Source: Xylona heveae TC161 (Eukaryota; Ascomycota; Xylonomycetes; Xylonales; Xylonaceae). From it: a stretch of DNA of 64,000 nt. The stretch lies in NCBI RefSeq assembly GCF_001619985.1, contig NW_017264198.1:930001-994000 (forward strand). Reading direction: 5' to 3'. The notes beneath the pieces were generated by a model that saw only the letters and a program-made list of their open reading frames with translations, made no database searches and was not told the origin of the DNA. The translations under genes and the position numbers were made by a program. Numbering within the stretch: the stretch's first letter is position 1; the number at the start of each line of letters is the position of its first letter. Positions 47,180 through 57,185 of this stretch are shown in pieces.

Positions 47180-48979
47180 GTTGAATATCGGTAGATGCTG
47201 AGTATTTCTTTTTTTTTCTATTTCCAATGTGCTGTAATGGGGCAGAAAGGTCGATTTCTTTTCCCTTGAAAAGCGGCAGAGATGTACTTTGCCAAAGACT
47301 GATAGTAAACAGCAATTGTCGTGGGTTTCCCTTGGTATTTTGCTTTTGCTTTTCCTTCTCTGGTAATTTATAAACCAACGGTCAACGTCCGGTTTATAAA
47401 AGAATTGAGACGATGAAATTTACTCCAATGCGACCCAACAAAGTAAAGACCCACCAAGCTGCTTCGTATAATAAGAAGCAGGGACAAAATCAAAGAGCAA
47501 ACTCTGCAATGAAAACTAGATAAGAAAGGGAAATAAACGGCACAACCAATGGTGTGCTATTGCGAAGAAAAAACAAACAAGATAATTTCCGCCCTGACTT
47601 TGCGGATTGAGAAGAAACTGTAGATCGTTTGGACACTAAATTTCCCAAACGTTGCGACCTGCAGGGTTGGAATATTAGTCCCAAAAAGGCAATTCGATAA
47701 GAGCGACGAATAGGACCTTGAGATACTGGAGATTTCTAGGAAATAAATAATGTTGTGGAGTTTATGGGATCTGCTGATGGGCGGATGTCGGAAATTTGTG
47801 ATCGGGACACAGGATAAGAAAGCCCGCAGAAACAGTGGTTTCTGAATTAGACACTGCCCACACTTGGTGTTTGCCAGTCCAGAGTGCAGTAGCGCAAGAG
47901 TTGAAGATAAGAAATCTGCACCTAGACAAAAAGAGATTCCCAAATGAATAAATAAGAAAGAAATTGGAAAATCACAGGTGATTTTCTGTGCAAGGTTTAA
48001 TATTCAGCGCGTTTGGGAAATAAAGCAGATTCAGGAAACAGGAAAAGCAAAAAGAATGAAAGAAAGAAAGAAAGAAAGAAAGAAGAAAAGGAAATGAAAG
48101 GACTGAAAAGTAGTCATAGTCATATTCCAGACTACTCGACCAAAAAGAAAGAAGAAAAAAGGCAAGACACTATCCAGTCCATTATTGCGTTGAAAGATTA
48201 CCCTCTTGCGTGCGCAGTGCGCTCCGACGCCGAGAGTGTCCCCGTGAGTAAACTCTTTGAGGACAGGAAGGCAACGTAGAGTTTGGTTGCGAGAACGCGC
48301 GATTGTGCCATCCCGAGCGGATATAGCGAAAGCGAGACGCTACGAGTACAGAGTAACAGCGAGAAAAGCAGTCCCACCATCTCTCGGTCATCTGGTTACT
48401 CGGGCCGCAAGAGTACAGTAAGAAAGTGGTCGGCATCACGCAATCTATGAGCGGTATTTCGTCGTGCCGACAGACACGATGCAAACTGGACTGGACATGC
48501 CAGTTGCTTGAAGCGGCGATGGAGTAAAGAAAGATGCAGAGGGCAAAGAGACTTTTATTGTGTCAGTTGTACCTCTGCAGCGCTACGTGAAATGTCAGTC
48601 ACAAGGCGGTGAAAAGTTCAAAAGTGGTAAAGACCGCAAAAGTCCCCCAATGAGATTGTGCTTTTAAAAATGCTATACCAAATACAGCATGTCCGACAAC
48701 ATATTTCTTTTGTTTATATAAGCGAAAGACTTGTTATATACACGCAGAACATGTCGAAACACCCGCTCTGGGACTTTTCGTTCAAACCACAGAAGATATT
48801 TTGCAACTCAATCTCCGCCCCTACTGAAACCTTAAATGGGACATCACGGCTGGTGACAACTTTTGTGTATTGTACTCTTTCACACCCTCTACGAAAAAGA
48901 AATCCAAACAATGCTATTTAGACAATGCACCTTTTGAAATGCAAGGTCCCCTCTTTCATCCCAGCTGATTTTTCACAAG
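47180..48979. other. 1.8 kb intergenic region between UPF0643 and NAT1 genes
   Basis: UPF0643 gene promoter and NAT1 3' region. It holds an A/G-rich stretch with GAAA repeats at about 48056-48090. ORFs at 47557-47943, 48013-48279 and 48182-48484 have no conserved features. No RNA gene was recognised. Confidence 0.45.
48056..48090 (+). repeat. GAAA tetranucleotide microsatellite
   Basis: A run of about eight GAAA units, slightly degenerate at the ends, within an A/G-rich stretch of the spacer. Confidence 0.85.
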
Positions 48980-51810
48980 TCATGCGCTCTGGAATGCAGA
49001 CGCCTCAGGCCACCGCTTTGCTGCCGCTTGCACGTAAGCTTCCCGCTTGGTCTTGTCGGCAGCCCAGCTTTTCAAAGTAGCAAGACCTTCTTGTGCCTGC
49101 TCAAGAGTGATGTTGGGAAGCGCTAGAGTATCAGAGAGTGACTTTTCAATGTCAGCCTTGGCATCCGGATTCAGCACGCGGCGGGCTTGCAAGGCAGCCT
49201 GCATGTGAGCTGCGCTCTGAGCATGCCGGGCGAGGAACTGCTCGTTAAATTTGGCGAGATCCGTATCCTTTGGTAGAAGAGTAGGGAGTTCTGCGTCGAT
49301 CACAGAAGAGACTTGAGGAGGAAGGGGCTCGGAGAGAGAGTCAACTATTACAACAGTTAGCTGCGCCCGTCTGGAAAATAATCTGCCATCTCGAATGCAC
49401 GGCATCAACGTGTAATATCCAATGTCATGAGATCGACTGATATCTTAGTGTGACTTACGAGTCTTGCGGAAGCGAATAATCTGCTCGTGAAGAACAGGGT
49501 CTTGAGAATCCAGTTTTGAAGCCGCAATGAGACACTTCAAAGCGAGCAGGTATTTTCCTAAACAGGGAACAAAGATTAGCTTCACCATTTGATTGGTAAA
49601 AATCAAACCAGAAATGTCTTACCTAACCGAATGTAAACCTCGAATCCTGCAGTCTGTGCACGAATAATCTTGGGGCTGAACTCGAGCAAATGATTCAAAA
49701 ACTTCTCTGCGTCCTTGAGCGGCTCCTTGGTCTGCACAAGAGTCGTACCCTGCGGATCTGGGTCCTCTTTCTTTGTTTCGCCATCGGCACCAGCGGTAGA
49801 CTTTTGTTGTTGCTGCTGCTTCTTCGCAGCCTCCTTCTCAGCCTCGAGGCGCTGTTGCTCCTTCTTAGCCTTCTTCTGGGCCTTCTTGCGCTCCGCAGCA
49901 TCAGCGTTGTCAGCTTCGGCATCGTCACCATCGACACCATCCAGCAGCGGGCCGTTTACAAGTTTGGGATGATCATGCAGAAGAGTGTAGGCCTTGATAG
50001 CCGATAGAGCAGCCCGGGAGTAGAAGGGATGCGATCGTACGGTATCCTCCCATCTCAGCATGTCCACGTATGCGCGGATTTCGCCCTTTCGAAGGGAGAA
50101 ACTGTGAAAGTCAAACTGATCTTCTTGCCAGACGTCAAAAATGTCATGAATGGTCTTGAAGCGCTTCAATGCCAGCCCGAACTTCTGCTGGCGCAAGTAC
50201 GACTCGCCATCCTCCAACAGATACCACATGCATTGCATGTCTATCAGATCGCCCAAGGGGCCACCAACTGTCTCATTCCGGGTGAACTTGCTCATATTCT
50301 TCAACGCAGCCTCGTTTTCGTCATTCCGCAGCTGGTATTTAGCTGCTTTGGTGTTGATATATCTGTCCTTGACATCCAACGTGCGCGCCTGCTCCATTGT
50401 CTCCGACGCCTTTTGTGTATTACCATAGTGCTTCCATATCCGAGCCTTGGTCATGTGGAAATCAACCGATTTGGGCGAAAGCTCAATAGCCTGGTCAATG
50501 TAGGACGTGGCTTTCTGAAGGTCACGGCTCAGGTAATAGTTGTAGTGTTGGGCAAGGAAGTAGAGGACTGCGGATTTGAACGCGTTCGCGTCTTCCTCAG
50601 ACTTGTCCTCGACGGATCCATTTGTCTCACGGACACCCTTGCCATTAGCAAAGCCTTCAACAATGTCCTGGATGGTGTTCTTCTTAAAATCATCGGTGTA
50701 AAGAGATTTGATGTTGACAAAGCAGGAGGGGACACCCTTGCTCAACTTGTAGTGGAGGTACTGAGTGGCAGCATCTCGGAAATCGTCGCCTTGTTAAAAT
50801 TAGCATATTCACTTTGTTTCTGCGGACTTGGGAGAAGAGTCCATACCCTCGAGAAAGTCCAGAGGTACTCGCTTGGGGGCGTCTCCTCTGGGATTGTTCT
50901 TGGCATATTCGTCGTATAGCTCCTTCAGTGCCTGCTTGTCCTTGTTCTTGTCCAGGCCAAGGGCTTTCTCCAAACCATCATAGTAAGGCCGATAATCGGC
51001 GTTGCGATCCAGTAATTCCCTGTAAGCCTTCTCCGCCTCCGACTTGCGGTCCAATCGCAAAAGGTAGTCTGCTCTCATCTCCATGACAGCGGTCTTGTCT
51101 AGGTTTGTCTTGGAAATCGATTCCAAATGCTTCAATGCGCGCTCAAGGTCGCCAGACTCAGCAATGATGGTGTTCTTATATAGGACAGCTTCCGAATGCT
51201 CCACGTCGGTCTTTGAGGGGGGCGACTTCAGGGTCTCCTCGTATGTCGTCAAAACCTTCTCTGCTTCCGTATATTCGCCAGCGAGGTGGTGCGCAATGGC
51301 CATTGCCGTCCAGTTCGATCTGATCTGAGGGCGGGCCTGGAGCATTGCTCTTCGGCTCGTAGCGTATCCTTGGAAGTCTCTCATCTGCATCTGCAACAGG
51401 GCCAAGTCACGCTGAATTTGTGGTGACTCGGGCTCCAATCTCAGCGCAAACTTGTAAGCCTTGATGGCCTCCTCAAAGTTCTTCTCTGCTCTCCATAAAA
51501 GCCCATAGACGTGCCAACAGACGTGTGATTTCATGTCATTGCGAAGGGCTTCCTTGGCGAGAGGGAAGGCCTCATCATTCTTGCCTTGTGCGTTCAAGAT
51601 GAGGGCTTTCATAGCCAAAGTGTCGCCATGTTGGGGGTTTTTTCGGAGGATCTGTTCCGCGGTTTTGATACCTATTCATCTTTTGAGCCTCGGTGATTCG
51701 CACAACTCCGTTACGATTCCCAACCAACCTTTCTTGTACTGCTTGGCGTCATAGTGTTTAATGACTTGCCGAAAGAGCGAAGCATCCTTGGGGCTTAGTA
51801 TCTGCGGCAT
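48980..51810 (-). CDS. NAT1: NatA N-terminal acetyltransferase auxiliary subunit Nat1 (Naa15)
   Basis: Five exons, 51810-51729, 51671-50847, 50789-49623, 49557-49459 and 49344-48980, give 845 aa, close to yeast Nat1 (854). Nat1 anchors the Ard1 catalytic subunit to the ribosome for cotranslational acetylation of Ser, Ala, Thr and other small N-termini. TPR repeats fill the protein. The N-terminus is MPQILSPKDASLFRQVIKHY, followed by AMKALILNAQGKNDEAF, KSHVCWHVYGLLWRAEKNF and TSRRAMLQARPQIRSNW. A lysine-rich stretch (about residues 590-635, KKAQKKAKKEQQRLEAEKEA) resembles the ribosome-binding region. The ending is KRWPEASAFQSA. All junctions are in frame at conserved places. Confidence 0.95.
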
Positions 51811-52591
51811 GCTGACAAGAAGCTTGCTGCAAGCTGCCGCCAAAAGTTACGGGGGAAAAAAGTGTGGACTGGAGTTCCGCTGCCACAACACTCACACGAG
51901 CAGCCAAAAGAGACGGAAGTGTGCGGTCAGTGACACCAAAACCAAATTAAGGATTGGTATACTGAGAGATTGAGCTACTTGCTGCTTGACGGGCAATTGC
52001 GCAAATGCTCTGTGGGTTGATTGAGGTTTCGAGGAAGCGAATTATGACGATTTGAGTCCGCGGATAATCGCTGTTGCAGCGCAATCTGTCGGCGTGAATC
52101 GACCTTCAATTTGCACTGACATCGGCATTTGCCGAGCCCCACGATGGATATTCAACACCATGAGATCATCCCACACAGATCACATACCTTTACATATAAA
52201 ATGTGAGAACCGGTGAAATTGACATTGACAATGACTGCAACCAGGCCTATTCATGGGCTGCATCTTCACTTCCTTAGCCCGGTGGAAACGCTGCTGCTTT
52301 AGCAAAATCAAAATATATCAATTTGCACTACTACGGTACTACCTGCGTGTTGCTTTTGAATTTTCACAAATTGCTTCACATCTCTTGCTTGATTCTTCTA
52401 GTAATTAGGATCGCATAACAGAGTACAAAAGTCAGGATATGAAAAATCGTTGTCTTGGCAAAAGAGTATCGACTCTATTGAGCCCTGTAGCTTAGACAAT
52501 CTCTCTCCATGAAAGAAAAGAAATTGGAGAGTTGAAGAGAAAAGGAGATTGTTGTCTAATTCGTGTCAATGGCTGCGGTCCACTATCTGCC
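51811..52591. other. Spacer upstream of NAT1
   Basis: 781 bp holding the NAT1 promoter and the 3' end of the next minus-strand gene. No repeat or RNA gene was recognised. Confidence 0.45.
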
Positions 52592-53137
52592 TCAAACTGG
52601 CTGCATCATAGATCTTGCCATTTGAAGCTTTCCACTTGGCACGATTCCTCTTTCAACCAACTTGGCAATAACTCGCACCGTCCACCCTTGGCAGTTCTCT
52701 GTGACAGATTGCCGGTTGGGAGCTCGAGGAGGTGGTTCGCTGTCTGCAATTTGTTTCACCACCATAGCTTGCTCCTCAGTCACAACAGCCAGTTGATACA
52801 GGTTCAAAAAAGATTCAGAGTTCGTTATGTCGGCATCATTTGCTGGCTGGTATACCATGCATTCTGCGTCTCCAGTAACTTGATACTCCGAACCAGGCTG
52901 ATTTTCGCAGCCGACGTGGAGAGCCCAGTGTAGAGGTTCACCTTCACCCTGTGCTTCTTGAACAAGTGAGAGGTAGAGAGGCTGAGCCTCGGCGGGAGGC
53001 AGAGAAAGGTTCCCGGGATCATATTCGATCCATTGTTGAGTGCCTTTTCTCCTCCAGAAGCCACGACCATTAACCTCGCATACCTCCCTCAGACCAACAG
53101 TCTGTACGGAGGTAGTTGAAGTCGGATAGTAGCTCAT
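52592..53137 (-). CDS. Small protein of unknown function, possibly permuted-papain-like
   Basis: Single exon of 181 aa from the ATG at 53137. I do not recognise a named family with confidence. A His early in the protein (EGEPLHWALHVG, H70) and a later Cys (ENCQGWTVRVIAKL, C149) come in the His-then-Cys order seen in circularly permuted papain-like folds such as LRAT and PPPDE. This is inference. The N-terminus is a possible beta-rich domain, with Trp/Arg-rich GRGFWRRKGTQQW. There is no signal peptide and no membrane helix. The gene is divergent from the APH-like gene, 380 bp away, and may share a promoter with it. Compositional bias is low, which supports a real protein. Confidence 0.6.
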   Translation of the reverse strand: MSYYPTSTTSVQTVGLREVCEVNGRGFWRRKGTQQWIEYDPGNLSLPPAEAQPLYLSLVQEAQGEGEPLHWALHVGCENQPGSEYQVTGDAECMVYQPANDADITNSESFLNLYQLAVVTEEQAMVVKQIADSEPPPRAPNRQSVTENCQGWTVRVIAKLVERGIVPSGKLQMARSMMQPV

Positions 53138-53517
53138 TTTCTGGGATTCTTAAGCATCAGTTTCCAACTTTCCCGGACTAATGTGGAAACCGTTGACACT
53201 AACCTTGATATGTGGTTTGCAAATCGTGCAGAAACTGGGATGATATTCAATTTTTTTTCGCCAGGCTTTGTCAAATCGTATATTCCTGCTCTCGGAGCGA
53301 CGACTGGATTCTCTTGATAGTTCTTCTTGTTGTCAAGTTATTCAAGGTTGATTTCCATGAGATCTGTTTTGGGAAGCGGCATTCTATACTGTTTCGCTTA
53401 GTGGTCAAGGATGTTATATTTATACCTGGGCTTTCGAGTACTTTCCTTTTCCCTGTGCTCAAATGAATTAAAAGAAAATATGTGATTATTGCCGGTATTC
53501 CCAAACTTAATCACGGG
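53138..53517. promoter_or_regulatory. Shared divergent promoter of the papain-like and APH-like genes
   Basis: A 380-bp spacer lies between the two start codons (53137 on the minus strand, 53518 on the plus strand). It holds no ORF with family features. Co-regulation is inferred only from the head-to-head layout. Confidence 0.35.
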
Positions 53518-54393
53518 ATGACCGATGCTTCAGGCGGTATTCCTTTCAAAACGCAAAATCTCCAAGAAGGGGACCGATACATCAAAAAGGGCAGGGTCTT
53601 GTTCCCATGTCCATCATCCCTAAATATCTCAGATCTTGCCCCAGATCAAGAGATCCTTATCGTTCTCAGCAAACAGATGGGCAGGATCGTTCTTGAGTAT
53701 GACTTCTCTTACGTGACCAAATCTGGGCGTGGAGTGCGACCTGCTGAGGCTGAAGCAATGAGGCTTGTGTCAAAGCACACCTCTGTTCCTTTGCCTGAAG
53801 TGTTCTACACGGATTTTCGCCCCGACAACGGGAGGATTGAGATGAGTCGTATTCCAGGATCTCCTCTAAAGGAGAAGTGGGATACATTGGACGAGAAGAG
53901 CAAAGAGTCTGTTTGTCTACAAATCTGGGATATGGTTTCCAAGATACGAGCTATTCCACGTCCACCAGAGCTCAGAGATCTTGTCCAATGTGCTGCCGAT
54001 GGCACTCCATCAAGGGACCCATTGCTTCGTGACCTGAAAGACCCGGCTCGGCCCCTGACGAAAGATTCAGACCTGCAAGCTCGCATTTTCGAGCGATATT
54101 TGCATTTTGCAGGTCGTCGATATGAACATAAATTACCTGACATGCTGCCGCGGTCTGACTGTACTGTGTTCACGCACGCTGATATAGCGCCTCGCAATAT
54201 TATGATTGACGAGCAGAAAAAAGTCACTGGCATTCTCGACTGGGAATTCGCAGGATGGTATCCGGATTATTGGGAATATGCGCAGATTCTAAGGCCGGCT
54301 TTCTGGGACGACTGGTCAATATGGATGGAACGGACTGCCCCGCAGAAATGGGATATTAGCGGGATCAATGCCGCCAGGCGGGTCTTGTTCTAG
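53518..54393 (+). CDS. Aminoglycoside phosphotransferase-like (APH/choline-kinase fold) protein
   Basis: Single exon of 291 aa from the ATG at 53518; an in-frame GTG at 53482 is an unlikely start. The C-terminal half contains FTHADIAPRNIMID, the Brenner motif of APH/choline kinases (catalytic Asp about 222, Asn about 227), and GILDWEFAGWYPDYWEYAQI, the metal-binding Asp region. A glycine-rich loop is not obvious, but GRIVLEYDFSYVTKSGRGVR may be the nucleotide-binding hairpin, with the conserved Lys near the VTK. EAEAMRLVSKHTSVPLPEV is the helix with the paired Glu. The fold phosphorylates small molecules; the substrate is unknown. Fungal genomes carry many copies of this family. Confidence 0.85.
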   Translation: MTDASGGIPFKTQNLQEGDRYIKKGRVLFPCPSSLNISDLAPDQEILIVLSKQMGRIVLEYDFSYVTKSGRGVRPAEAEAMRLVSKHTSVPLPEVFYTDFRPDNGRIEMSRIPGSPLKEKWDTLDEKSKESVCLQIWDMVSKIRAIPRPPELRDLVQCAADGTPSRDPLLRDLKDPARPLTKDSDLQARIFERYLHFAGRRYEHKLPDMLPRSDCTVFTHADIAPRNIMIDEQKKVTGILDWEFAGWYPDYWEYAQILRPAFWDDWSIWMERTAPQKWDISGINAARRVLF

Positions 54394-56093
54394 CATTGTC
54401 TTCTCACGACGATTGATCTCTGGCTTCCGTGTATTGCTCGGGCCTACGATGGCGTGCGGTCAGAGACTGCTCGACAGAAGAAGAGCTACGCAGGCTGTCT
54501 ATGATCCATTTGATACTTGGCCTCCAGTATGTCTGGATGGAACGTTGCCTGACCTCTCTCCCAGTGGAGTAAAGCCCGGTCTGGTGAGCTTGGTGGAAAC
54601 TCTTTTAATAGTTGTCAATCCTGGGAGCAACTAGGCTCTTCGCAAGAAGGCATAATCTCACCTCATCCATCTGCCTGATTCAAACCAGCTGCCCTGGAGC
54701 TTTCTAATACACTTTCAAGGTTGGGGCGCTCAGAAGACATACGTCCACGAACTGTCGATGTCTAGTAAATTATAACCACGTTGAAACACGATCCTGACTC
54801 TACGTATACCTACCATAGACTTGCGAACATCCAAACTGTCTCAGGAAATAAAAGAGAATGAAACAGCCTTGGATCGTCGACTTATCCAATGGTCTTCAAC
54901 GGCACTTGGCTCTGGCACCACCGCTCTGGCACAATGGCTGAGGTTTCAATGTTTCATTTTTGACAAATTATGATAAACTTCTCGCAGGAGTCTGATTTGT
55001 TCCAAAGTATCGAGTATGTGGCCATTGTCACCTCCCTTTTATTCAATATCAAACCCTCATACGACATAACCCCTCCATCCTCGATCGAGATTTTTTCCCG
55101 GAGGAGAATTCTAAACCTCAACCAAGTAGAATACATGATCCCACTTGCGCTCCAGGGAAATCTAACCTCTATAGATTCCTACAACCTTGTAAATGGCGAA
55201 GCATTTCTATTCTCTATAAATGAAACTTGAAGTTTAGACAGCATAACAATTAAATCCTTTGCACTTGAACCCAAAGAATCAACGACCATATACAATTGAT
55301 TAATTCTTTTCCCTATCTCAGCCATCACTCCATACCGACCAAGTCGTGAAAACAGTATAAATATGCGCTCCTGTGTTACGAGCAGTCAATTACACTTTTG
55401 CCTCATTTTGCGAGTGACTCTCGAGCTACTTAACGCACCCTGGCCCCTGGGAGACTGGGATTGATAGTCGCCTGGCGCCTAGCTGCTGGGTGCTGCTTTC
55501 AGAGCGGCCCGCGGCCCGTACATTCTGTTGAGAACTTGAGCCACGTCTGTTCATAAGTTTGCATAATTGCATTTTGATGAGCTGGCTGCTGTGCTGCTAT
55601 GCCGATGTGCCGCTGTCCCAGTGCCCAGGGGACATGCTGCATGCTGCACTCCATGCATGACGCTCGCTCAGCCTCGTTGCCTCGTTGCCTTGCTGCCTCG
55701 AAGGCTGGGAGCAAACAAACTTATGGGCAAGAATTACGCAACGTACCTCCTTTCGCTCTTCTGTCTATATCATCACTAGGTATATATCGAGTCCTTGCCG
55801 CTACTAACAATAAACAGTACAATTGTATCATGGTGAAATGAGGTTTCGATATACCTAGTACGTTCACAAACTTAGTTTTATTTGTATGCCGAAGCCCGAG
55901 CTCTACCTCGTATGTCTAATGTCACTATCTCCCTACTGACATTGTAATTTGTAGACATTGTGTGAACGATATAACCCTTTCATCGGCTCTACCGTACCTT
56001 ATTGCCAAAACACGATCAAGAATAAAAGGGAAAAGGGAAAAGGTAAGGACGGATAAAACACGACACACGACACACAATTCTTACGAACACCAG
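54394..56093. other. 1.7 kb spacer with no supported gene
   Basis: The ORF at 54368-54634 partly overlaps the kinase-like gene in another frame and looks like chance. At about 55570-55700 lies a degenerate CTGCTG/CCTCGTTGC-rich patch of simple repeats. No RNA gene was recognised. Confidence 0.4.
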
Positions 56094-56714
56094 ATGCCGA
56101 CTAAAAAGCAAACGTCGTCAACAAAACCAAAACCAAAACCAAAGCCAGAGCCAAACCCAGAAACAAAACCAATTCCAACTCCAATTCCAACTCCAAATCC
56201 AAATCCCAAACCAAAAGCAAAATCGAAACTGAAACCCAAACCTAAGCCAATAAAACCATGGTCCATGTATCCGGCACTCCACGAAAGCGTAACGCACCTA
56301 TTAGAAGAAGAGGATCTCTACTTCGATTTCCACAACGTCGACGACGATACGAAAATTCCTGACGAAGAATTCGACAGTAAAATTATGGGTCGATTTATTT
56401 GCCGCAACCCCAAATGTGGCTCCAGCGGGTGGTCAAGCAAGTGCATTGCCATTACGATACGGATGTACCGAGGGGGGAAATACAATGCAAGGGTATATCA
56501 CCAACGCTGCCGGAGCTGCAACAGCCTCAGCCGACCGCGTCTGGATGAGTCATACGCGGAGCGGGTCGCATATTGGCTCAAAAGGTGGAGTGGAATACAG
56601 ATGAAGCGGGTTGAACACTATGAGAAAAGCAAAGCCCCGCATAATAGAGATTTATGTGAGGGTTGCAAAGCTGGTCATTGCATGGCGCAGGACCAAGCCC
56701 TGGATTGGTTTTAG
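56094..56714 (+). CDS. 3CxxC zinc-binding protein with Lys/Pro-rich N-terminus
   Basis: Single exon of 206 aa from the ATG at 56094. The C-terminal domain is a fungal 3CxxC-type zinc domain: GRFICRNPKCGSSGWSSK, YHQRCRSCNSLSRPRLDE, and a third pair CEGCKAGHC with His. Such domains occur in receptor-transporting proteins and in fungal proteins of unknown role. The first 50 residues are an almost pure Lys/Pro repeat (KPKPKP, PIPTPIPTPNPNPK), which comes from an AACCAA-like repeat in the DNA. That tract could act as a flexible basic arm for nucleic acid or membrane contact. An in-frame extension upstream to 55962 begins with a non-ATG codon and is not adopted. Confidence 0.78.
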   Translation: MPTKKQTSSTKPKPKPKPEPNPETKPIPTPIPTPNPNPKPKAKSKLKPKPKPIKPWSMYPALHESVTHLLEEEDLYFDFHNVDDDTKIPDEEFDSKIMGRFICRNPKCGSSGWSSKCIAITIRMYRGGKYNARVYHQRCRSCNSLSRPRLDESYAERVAYWLKRWSGIQMKRVEHYEKSKAPHNRDLCEGCKAGHCMAQDQALDWF

Positions 56715-57185
56715 AACAATGATAAAGAGTTGCAGTTTCTCCTTTGAGAGGTTTTTGTGAGAGAGAGTTTGTCTACCGGAGCAAAGATGTTGATTGTGAA
56801 GATGAATTGTGTACGTTGGGATGTGTAGCGGCCTGCGGTGCGGTTGGAAGACAAAGACGTTGAATTCGTTAATCATAAGTTTTTCTGAGACTCTGAGAAT
56901 GGACTTGAAGCGCTCATTATCAATATTGAAGTTGCAAAAGAAACATTGTAATCGACTCGGAAACAAAAACGGAACAATGTACGCTTCAAAATTATTGCCA
57001 AGACGCGAACCAAGCAGGATGAAGGTAAAAGACCATAGCGGACGGTCGCTTCACAATTTGATGATTGGTTCGTTGCTGTTATTATCCTCCGCAATGACAT
57101 CCGGGGACGTAGCCATCTATGTTGCGCTAAAGGCGGCCGATTTCGCAGAGGAAGAACTCCGGCAGAGAGATTTGAAGGTTGCATC
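56715..57185. other. Convergent 3' spacer between 3CxxC and T5orf172 genes
   Basis: 471 bp. The ORFs at 56809-57267 and 56873-57226 on opposite strands have no conserved features. No RNA gene or repeat was recognised. Confidence 0.45.

Noticed and set aside
50029-50919. Plus-strand ORF of 296 aa across NAT1
   Set aside because: Antisense to a clearly coding, conserved NAT1 exon; the open frame comes from codon bias on the other strand.
54368-54634. Plus-strand ORF of 88 aa after the kinase-like gene
   Set aside because: It overlaps the end of the kinase-like frame and has no recognisable features.
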